5,161 nt of DNA from an uncultured Ruminococcus sp. Its GTDB lineage: Bacteria; Bacillota; Clostridia; Oscillospirales; Acutalibacteraceae. A program made the position numbers and the translations under genes. Positions 1 through 4,174 of this stretch are shown one piece after another. Within the stretch, counting starts at the first letter, position 1. Every line of letters starts with the position of its first letter. The notes under the pieces were generated by a model that had not been told where the DNA came from, did not search any database, and worked only from the letters and a program-made list of their open reading frames with translations. Location of the stretch: contig CALBHM010000336.1 in NCBI GenBank assembly GCA_937892835.1, positions 1 through 5,161 of the forward strand, read 5' to 3'.

Positions 1-180
1 GCTAAGTTTCAGACGCTTCCGATCAGAATTTTCTCCATGACGAAGAAACGCGTTACTCCAGATATGTATGCGCTTTCGACTATCATGTTTATTGTTATTC
101 TTGTTCTTCTTATCCTTGTTAATGTTCTTCAGGCTCAGGGAGACAACAAGAAGGCGAAGAAGGGCGGTGCGGTAAAATGA
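1..180 (+). CDS. potC: Spermidine/putrescine ABC transporter permease PotC, C-terminal fragment
   Basis: This is the last 59 codons of an inner-membrane permease; the gene begins upstream of the window. PotC pairs with PotB to form the membrane channel of the PotABCD polyamine importer, energised by the PotA ATPase and fed by PotD. The fragment shows the PotC-type ending: a cytoplasmic loop (residues 1-20 of the fragment, with LPIRIFSM and a basic KKRVTP stretch), the 'ALSTIMF' lead-in, and one transmembrane helix at about residues 24-44, followed by a Lys-rich cytoplasmic tail (NKKAKKGG). The stop codon TGA at 178-180 overlaps the potD start as ATGA, which indicates translational coupling and supports the polyamine assignment. 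PotB or another spermidine-family permease is the alternative, but the last-helix sequence and immediate position before potD favour PotC. The EAA coupling loop is outside the window. Confidence 0.88.
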   Translation, partial: AKFQTLPIRIFSMTKKRVTPDMYALSTIMFIVILVLLILVNVLQAQGDNKKAKKGGAVK

Positions 181-1376
181 TGAAGAAGATTATTTCTGTT
201 TTGTTTGCCGTTATCGTTATCGCTCTCAGCTGTTCCGCTTCGTTCGGCGTCGCCGCAAAACAGATTGATGCTTCCAAGCTCAAGGGTACGGAAATCAATG
301 TTTATAACTGGGGCGAATACATCTCCGACGGTGCCGAGGGAACGCTCGACGTAAACAAGGAATTTGAAAAAGAAACCGGAATCAAGGTCAATTACACAAC
401 CTACGATTCCAACGAAAATATGTATAATAAGATCAAAGGCGGCGGAGCAAACTATGATATTGTTATTCCGTCGGACTACATGATCGAACGAATGATAAAC
501 GAGGATTTGCTCGAAAAAATTAATTTCGACAATATCCCGAATTACAAGAACATCATGCCGAAGTACAAGAATCTTTACTTTGACCCGAAGAATGAGTATT
601 CCGTTCCCTACAATGTCGGCATGGTAGGACTTGTCTATAACACCAAAATGGTTGAGGGCACGCCTGACAGCTGGAGCATTATGTGGGACGAAAAGTACAA
701 GGGTCAGGTGCTCATGTTCAATAACTCCCGTGACGCTTTCGGTATTGCTCAGTTTCTTTTGGGCATTGATATCAACACAACCAATGTTCAGGACTGGGAA
801 AAGGCTTATGAAAAGCTCAAGGAGCAGAAGCCTATCGTTCAGTCATATGTTATGGACGACGTTTTCAACAAGATGGAGGGCGGAGAAGCTGCTATTGCAG
901 CTTATTATGCCGGCGACTGCATCAGCATGGCCGAGAACAACCCCGATCTTGCTTTCGTTTACCCGAAAGAGGGTACGAATATTTTCGTCGATTCAATCTG
1001 CATTCCAAAGGGTTGTCAGAACAAAGAAGCGGCTGAGCTTTACATCAATTTCATGCTCAGAGACGACATTGCACTTGCAAATGCCGAGTATATGTGTTAT
1101 GCTACTCCTAACCAGGCGGTTCTTGACAATGAGGAATATTCGCTCAGGGATAACGAAATGCTCTATCCGGATGAAGAGCACACTCCGCCTACAGAATATT
1201 TCCACAATCTCGATTCCGAGATGCTAATGCTCATGACGACGCTCTGGGATAACCTTAAAATAGAGGGCAACAATGACCGCTCTGTTTATATCGGTCTGAT
1301 TACTTTTGCGGTTATCGTTATTGTCTATTTTATTTACAGGACGATCAGAAAGAAAAAAAGAGAGAGTATGTATTGA
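177..1376 (+). CDS. potD: Polyamine-binding protein PotD with C-terminal membrane anchor
   Basis: Extracellular solute-binding protein (399 aa) that captures spermidine or putrescine outside the membrane and delivers it to PotBC. Residues 1-27 are a Sec signal (MKK basic start, hydrophobic 5-17), with a possible signal peptidase I site VAA|K at 25-27. Cys19 sits in 'ALSC', a poor lipobox. The binding-protein fold spans about 38-362: NWGEY at 44-48, YDIVIPSDY at 93-101, SVPYNVG at 142-148, MDSL-like VDSICIP at 271-277 and YATPN at 308-312. Trp45, Tyr48, Tyr101, Asp272 and Tyr308 match polyamine-contacting positions of E. coli PotD by remembered alignment; several other pocket residues differ. 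The family normally ends near residue 362, but here a transmembrane helix follows (about 370-387), then a basic tail (RTIRKKKRES), predicting an outside-facing domain anchored at its C-terminus. Start ATG 177 overlaps the potC stop; ATG 180 is an equally possible start. A purine-rich AAGAAGGG at 157-164 is the likely, rather distant, ribosome site. Confidence 0.92.
   Translation: MMKKIISVLFAVIVIALSCSASFGVAAKQIDASKLKGTEINVYNWGEYISDGAEGTLDVNKEFEKETGIKVNYTTYDSNENMYNKIKGGGANYDIVIPSDYMIERMINEDLLEKINFDNIPNYKNIMPKYKNLYFDPKNEYSVPYNVGMVGLVYNTKMVEGTPDSWSIMWDEKYKGQVLMFNNSRDAFGIAQFLLGIDINTTNVQDWEKAYEKLKEQKPIVQSYVMDDVFNKMEGGEAAIAAYYAGDCISMAENNPDLAFVYPKEGTNIFVDSICIPKGCQNKEAAELYINFMLRDDIALANAEYMCYATPNQAVLDNEEYSLRDNEMLYPDEEHTPPTEYFHNLDSEMLMLMTTLWDNLKIEGNNDRSVYIGLITFAVIVIVYFIYRTIRKKKRESMY
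1284..1373 (+). other. C-terminal transmembrane anchor and basic tail of PotD
   Basis: Codons 370-399 of potD encode an uninterrupted hydrophobic stretch (VYIGLITFAVIVIVYFIY, residues 370-387), then RTIRKKKRES. The positive-inside rule places the tail in the cytoplasm and the binding domain outside. Only a short linker (about residues 363-369, GNNDRS) separates the end of the binding domain from the helix, so the domain would sit close to the membrane and to PotBC. The reading frame is open and the stop at 1374-1376 lies at a normal distance before the next ribosome site, so this is not an obvious frameshift artefact. Confidence 0.85.
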
Positions 1377-1425
1377 TTTGTCATTCAATAAGCAAGTCGG
1401 CATGCTTCTCCGAGAGGTGTAAAAG

Positions 1426-2712
1426 ATGAAGAATGTCAGCTTCATGAAAATCATAGCAGTCTTTATGTGTATCACAACGGTATTGGGAGCTTTTTCGGCC
1501 TGCTCTTCCAAGAAGACGACGCCGGATACCGTCAAAGCTTCGGTAAACGACGGTCCGCTTACCGATCCGAAATGGATTATCGCTCCATCGATAGAAGCAC
1601 AGGCGATTGAGCCGCTTGTCAGAGCGGATTATAACGAAAGCACAAGACACTATGATATCAGCTATGCCGATTGCTTTAAGATTAAACAGAACGGCAAGTA
1701 CGGAATTATCGACTATAACGGTAAAATCGTTATTAAACCGAAGTACGACAGCATTGCTGCGATAAGGAACAGTTCGGATTTTGTTGCAACAAGCAAGGAT
1801 TCCGACGGCGAAACCGTTCAGGTTTACATTAACTACAATGATTTTTCGGTTGAATCGTCATACAGAAAATATAATACGCTCAGATATGAGTATCTGTGGA
1901 ACTCTACGGATAACTCCGCTGTGTTTGTTCAGAACGACGACGGTGAAATCTACAAGGATGATCTTAAAGCCGCTCTGCCCGAATCCGTCAGGGGAGTAAA
2001 GGACGTTGACGGCGAGTATGTCAGCGACGGAACCTACGGACTCTATATCAACGGAAAGAACATCATGGGTATGATTTATTCCGGTGCAGGCTGCTTCTCA
2101 AACGGAATGGCTGCGTTCAAATCCAACGGAGTGTGGGGATATATTGATTCTAACGGAAAAACCGTTCTTCCTTTCGGCTATGATGCCGTTAAGGGCTACA
2201 GTGCATTCGGCGGAGAGGACACTCCGTATGAAAGCTATGACGGATATGTAACCGTTACCAAGGACGGAAAATTCGGCGTGTTTACTAATGAGGGCAAGGC
2301 CGTTACCGATATGTCCTATGAAGGAGCAACGCCGGTTGTAGGCGGCAGAGCCTATATTCTCAAGGACGGCAAATGGGGTCTTGCTTCATTCGGCGATTCC
2401 TCAGATGCGACGGCAAGAACCGACGTGACGACCACGACGAAGCCCGAAGAGACAACGACGGTAAAGCCGACAGAGAAAGCTACAGAAAATACAACCGTTG
2501 AAGAGACAACAACGGCCGAGGGCGCAGGCAACTATGTTGTTAACACGGATGGGCTTAAGCTCAGAACGGATGTAGGTACGCAGAACGACATCATTCTTGA
2601 GCTGAGCGAGGGTACGGTTCTCACCATTGACCGTGTTTCGGACGGCTGGGGTCATACATATTACGACGGCAATGAGGGTTGGGTAAGCCTTGATTATGTC
2701 GATGAGGAGTAA
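1426..2712 (+). CDS. WG-repeat lipoprotein with C-terminal SH3b domain
   Basis: Predicted envelope protein of 428 aa; function unknown. Residues 1-25 form a signal peptide ending in FSA|C26 S S K K, a lipobox-like site (Phe rather than Leu at -3), so it is probably anchored as a lipoprotein by Cys26. Residues about 79-323 carry WG/KWG-type beta repeats: 'GKYGIIDYNGKIVIKPKYD' around 90-108, a degenerate copy with TYGLYING at 203-210, 'NGVWGYIDSNGKTVLP' at 234-249, 'DGKFGVFTNEGKAVTD' at 280-295 and 'DGKWGLASF' at 314-322. A Thr/Glu/Lys-rich low-complexity linker follows (about 332-364), then an SH3b domain (about 369-428: GLKLRTDVGTQ, then DGWGHTYYDGNEGWV). SH3b domains often bind peptidoglycan and WG repeats are thought to mediate binding; no catalytic motif is seen. 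Start ATG 1426 is supported by GAGAGGTG at 1412-1419. It lies 49 nt after potD and 3 nt before rsuA, so it is probably in their operon. Confidence 0.87.
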   Translation: MKNVSFMKIIAVFMCITTVLGAFSACSSKKTTPDTVKASVNDGPLTDPKWIIAPSIEAQAIEPLVRADYNESTRHYDISYADCFKIKQNGKYGIIDYNGKIVIKPKYDSIAAIRNSSDFVATSKDSDGETVQVYINYNDFSVESSYRKYNTLRYEYLWNSTDNSAVFVQNDDGEIYKDDLKAALPESVRGVKDVDGEYVSDGTYGLYINGKNIMGMIYSGAGCFSNGMAAFKSNGVWGYIDSNGKTVLPFGYDAVKGYSAFGGEDTPYESYDGYVTVTKDGKFGVFTNEGKAVTDMSYEGATPVVGGRAYILKDGKWGLASFGDSSDATARTDVTTTTKPEETTTVKPTEKATENTTVEETTTAEGAGNYVVNTDGLKLRTDVGTQNDIILELSEGTVLTIDRVSDGWGHTYYDGNEGWVSLDYVDEE

Positions 2713-2715
2713 ACG
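2704..2715 (+). promoter_or_regulatory. rsuA ribosome binding site inside the preceding stop region
   Basis: GAGGAG at 2704-2709 comprises the last two sense codons of the lipoprotein gene, immediately before its TAA (2710-2712). It lies 6 nt before the rsuA ATG at 2716, the ideal spacing. The overlap implies that ribosomes finishing the lipoprotein gene can reinitiate on rsuA. Confidence 0.85.
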
Positions 2716-3432
2716 ATGATTCAGCGTCTTGATAAAATGATTGCTTCTCAGGGAAAGTACAGCCGACGAGAGGTGCAGGAGTTCATAAAAAGCGGAGCGA
2801 TCAAGGTCAACGGAATAACCGTTCGTGACAGGGGAGCAAAGTCTGATGACGAAAAGGACATTGTAACCGTGAACGGCGAACAGCTTGATTTTCAAAGATT
2901 CGTTTATCTTATGCTCAATAAGCCCAAGGGAGTTGTCAGTGCAACAAGTGACAGCAATGAGAAAACTGTAATTGACCTTGTCCCAAAGGAGTATAAAAGA
3001 AGAAATCTTTTTCCTGCCGGACGGCTTGATATCACAACTACCGGTTTTGTGCTGATTACAGACGACGGTGACTTTGCCCACCGGATCCTTTCTCCTAAAA
3101 ATCACATCGAAAAGACCTATGAGGCTCGACTTGCCGAACGGGTTACGGATGAGCAGATAAAAAGAGTCTGCGAGGGAATTGAGCTGAAGGACGGAACAAA
3201 ATGTCTGCCGGCGAAGGTGACCGTTATTGAGGACAGCGACGAGCCGATGGTCGAAATCAAAATCTGTGAGGGCAAATATCATCAGATTAAGAGAATGTTT
3301 GCCGCCGCAGGCAACGGTGTAATCGGACTGAAGCGAACACAAATGGGCGGCTTGATACTTGACCCGAACCTCAAGGAGGGTGAATGCCGTTTGCTCACCG
3401 CTCAGGAGGTTCAAATAATAGAAAACGGATAA
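2716..3432 (+). CDS. rsuA: 16S rRNA pseudouridine synthase, RsuA family
   Basis: Cytoplasmic enzyme of 238 aa, typical family length, that isomerises a uridine in 16S rRNA (U516 in E. coli) to pseudouridine. Residues 1-58 are an S4 RNA-binding domain (RLDKMIASQGKYSRREV, then IKVNG and VTVNGEQ). The catalytic domain begins with YLMLNKPKGVVSAT at 64-77. The catalytic motif is AGRLDITTTGFVLITDDG at 101-118, with Asp105 the expected catalytic aspartate. SPKNHIEKTYEA at 126-137 and EGKYHQIKRMFAAAGN at 185-200 are signatures that fit RsuA better than RluB, RluE or RluF. All key residues are present, so the enzyme should be active. It starts 3 nt after the lipoprotein gene with a strong ribosome site. 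The exact target base is inferred from subfamily resemblance; a closely related RluB-like activity on 23S rRNA cannot be excluded. Confidence 0.92.
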   Translation: MIQRLDKMIASQGKYSRREVQEFIKSGAIKVNGITVRDRGAKSDDEKDIVTVNGEQLDFQRFVYLMLNKPKGVVSATSDSNEKTVIDLVPKEYKRRNLFPAGRLDITTTGFVLITDDGDFAHRILSPKNHIEKTYEARLAERVTDEQIKRVCEGIELKDGTKCLPAKVTVIEDSDEPMVEIKICEGKYHQIKRMFAAAGNGVIGLKRTQMGGLILDPNLKEGECRLLTAQEVQIIENG

Positions 3433-3488
3433 TTTCCGGAATGTTTAAGCTTTTCGGACATATTATATTTATTAAATAATGTATGAAT

Positions 3489-3531
3489 TCGGGAAAAGTC
3501 GGTTTTAACAAAAAAACTTGACTTTTTCCGA
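3489..3531. terminator. Probable (bidirectional) intrinsic terminator after rsuA
   Basis: A long imperfect hairpin: TCGGGAAAAGTC (3489-3500) pairs with GACTTTTTCCGA (3520-3531) with one G-U pair. An inner stem GTTTT/AAAAC (3502-3506 with 3513-3517) closes a 6-nt loop, with a G-U pair and one bulged T between the stems. Read as a terminator, AAAA (3494-3497), stem, and TTTTT (3523-3527) form the A-tract/stem/U-tract layout of bidirectional terminators. The stem is AT-rich, so termination may be incomplete. It lies 56 nt after the rsuA stop and is the best terminator candidate for the pot-rsuA unit. It overlaps the greA -35 box. Confidence 0.6.
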
Positions 3532-3553
3532 TGAATACACTATAATAGGCATA
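3518..3553 (+). promoter_or_regulatory. Sigma-A type promoter of greA
   Basis: TTGACT (3518-3523, 5 of 6 consensus) and TATAAT (3541-3546, perfect) are separated by exactly 17 nt. A run of seven A (3510-3516) just upstream could act as an UP-like element. The expected transcription start is about 3553, giving a greA leader of about 86 nt. It is the only near-consensus promoter I found in the window, and it lies between rsuA and greA as expected for a new transcription unit that would also serve lysS. Confidence 0.88.
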
Positions 3554-3556
3554 TTG

Positions 3557-3581
3557 CTGTACTTTGGTGTTTAAAGTACAG
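3557..3581 (+). promoter_or_regulatory. Perfect inverted repeat / hairpin 1 in the greA leader
   Basis: CTGTACTTT (3557-3565) and AAAGTACAG (3573-3581) form a perfect 9-bp stem around the 7-nt loop GGTGTTT. It starts only a few nucleotides after the predicted transcription start and is followed by GCTTTTGTCT, a short T-rich stretch. It could be an RNA hairpin (pausing, weak termination or 5' end stabilisation) or a DNA operator downstream of the promoter. The sequence alone does not decide between these. Confidence 0.6.
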
Positions 3582-3583
3582 GC

Positions 3584-3606
3584 TTTTGTCTGTATTAAGA
3601 CCAAAA
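3584..3606 (+). promoter_or_regulatory. Hairpin 2 in the greA leader
   Basis: TTTTGTCT (3584-3591) pairs with AGACCAAAA (3598-3606) with one bulged C (3601 or 3602), around the loop GTATTA. It follows hairpin 1 after 2 nt. The stem is weak and may matter mainly as a partner or competitor of hairpin 1. Only inspection supports it. Confidence 0.4.
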
Positions 3607-3623
3607 TACCGAGTAATTGCATT

Positions 3624-3641
3624 GAAAGGATGAAATTTATG
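3624..3641 (+). promoter_or_regulatory. greA ribosome binding site that fixes the start
   Basis: GAAAGGA (3624-3630) lies 8 nt before ATG 3639. It favours 3639 over the in-frame ATG at 3630, which overlaps the site itself, and over an upstream TTG at 3564 that has no ribosome site. Confidence 0.85.
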
Positions 3642-4115
3642 GCACAGGAAATCTTGCTTACAGCTGAGGCTTACAAAAAGAAAAATGATGAGCTGGAATA
3701 TCTTAAAACAGCGGGACGTGACGAGATAGCCGAAAGAATCAAAGAGGCCAGATCATTCGGAGATCTTTCTGAAAACAGCGAATATGATGAGGCATTGAAC
3801 GATCAGGCTAAAATGGAGGCTAAAATCGCTCAGCTCGAAAATGAAATGAAAAACGCTAAGATTCTTGACGAAAGCGCAATTACTACCGAGGCTATTCACG
3901 TCGGTTCAAAGGTAAAAATCCGTGACGTTGAATATGGCGATATTGAGGAATACAAGATTCTCGGCGAGAGCCAGGCAAACCCCGATGAGGGCATTATTTC
4001 GGATCAGTCGGCAGTCGGTAAGGCACTTATCGGCAACAAGGTCGGCGATGTTGTTAACGTTCATCTTCCGAACGGTAATGTGATTGCCTTTGAGGTTCTT
4101 GAAATTTCAATATAA
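3639..4115 (+). CDS. greA: Transcription elongation factor GreA
   Basis: GreA (158 aa, the standard family length) enters the secondary channel of RNA polymerase and stimulates cleavage of the 3' end of backtracked RNA, rescuing stalled complexes. Residues 1-75 form the antiparallel coiled coil: LLTAEAYKKKNDELEYLKT at 6-24, then the tip motif ARSFGDLSENSEYDEA at 37-52, whose acidic Asp42 and Glu45 correspond to the metal-coordinating tip residues, then the return helix DQAKMEAKIAQLENEM. Residues 80-158 form the FKBP-like globular domain (VGSKVKIRD, YKILGESQANPDEGIISDQSAVGKALIGNKVGDVV). Tip residues are intact, so it should be active. It has its own near-consensus promoter and a structured leader. 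lysS follows 59 nt downstream. Confidence 0.96.
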   Translation: MAQEILLTAEAYKKKNDELEYLKTAGRDEIAERIKEARSFGDLSENSEYDEALNDQAKMEAKIAQLENEMKNAKILDESAITTEAIHVGSKVKIRDVEYGDIEEYKILGESQANPDEGIISDQSAVGKALIGNKVGDVVNVHLPNGNVIAFEVLEISI

Positions 4116-4121
4116 ACATTT

Positions 4122-4147
4122 CGGGCGCAGGCTTAGCCTTACGCCCG
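4122..4147 (+). terminator. GC-rich hairpin between greA and lysS
   Basis: CGGGCG (4122-4127) pairs with CGCCCG (4142-4147), and AGGC (4129-4132) with GCCT (4136-4139) around the loop TTA, with a small internal loop between the stems. It begins 7 nt after the greA stop and is followed by TTAATTG, a poor U-tract. It could be a partial terminator that lowers lysS expression, or a stabilising end or processing site. With lysS starting 28 nt later and no promoter visible between them, full termination here would leave lysS without a visible promoter. Confidence 0.45.
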
Positions 4148-4174
4148 TTAATTGCTATGAATGGAGAGTTAAAT

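Noticed and set aside
631..1227. Second + strand open frame inside potD (198 codons)
   Set aside because: It lies entirely within potD in another frame, has an Arg/Ser/Leu-rich meaningless composition, and has no ribosome site. potD matches its family throughout.
1..1376. PotC-PotD fusion or frameshift
   Set aside because: The potC stop TGA and potD ATG overlap in different frames, and potD begins with its own signal peptide. This is normal translational coupling, not a broken fusion.
1390..1407. Short inverted repeat AAGCA/TGCTT between potD and the lipoprotein gene
   Set aside because: Only 5 bp with an 8-nt loop and no T-tract; too weak to call a terminator, and the two genes are close enough to be co-transcribed.
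2401..3414. Long minus-strand open frame of 337 codons opposite the end of the lipoprotein gene and nearly all of rsuA
   Set aside because: It spans two well-supported genes on the other strand, including family motifs of rsuA over their full length. Its product shows no recognisable domain. The open frame is a by-product of codon use.
3435..3458. Possible hairpin TCCGGAA/TTTCGGA just after the rsuA stop
   Set aside because: Seven pairs with one G-U and a 10-nt loop, followed by no uninterrupted T-run. The hairpin at 3489-3531 is a much better terminator candidate.
3564..3638. N-terminal extension of greA from TTG 3564 (or ATG 3630)
   Set aside because: There is no ribosome site for 3564, the extension covers the leader hairpins, and GreA proteins start at MAQ-like positions giving 158 aa. 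ATG 3630 overlaps the ribosome site of 3639.
3433..3638. Riboswitch or T-box in the rsuA-greA gap
   Set aside because: The leader after the promoter is only about 86 nt, with simple hairpins and no T-box or known riboswitch core motif that I recognise.
4157..4174. Alternative in-frame lysS start at ATG 4157
   Set aside because: It would include the GGAGAG ribosome site within the coding sequence and has no purine-rich site of its own.
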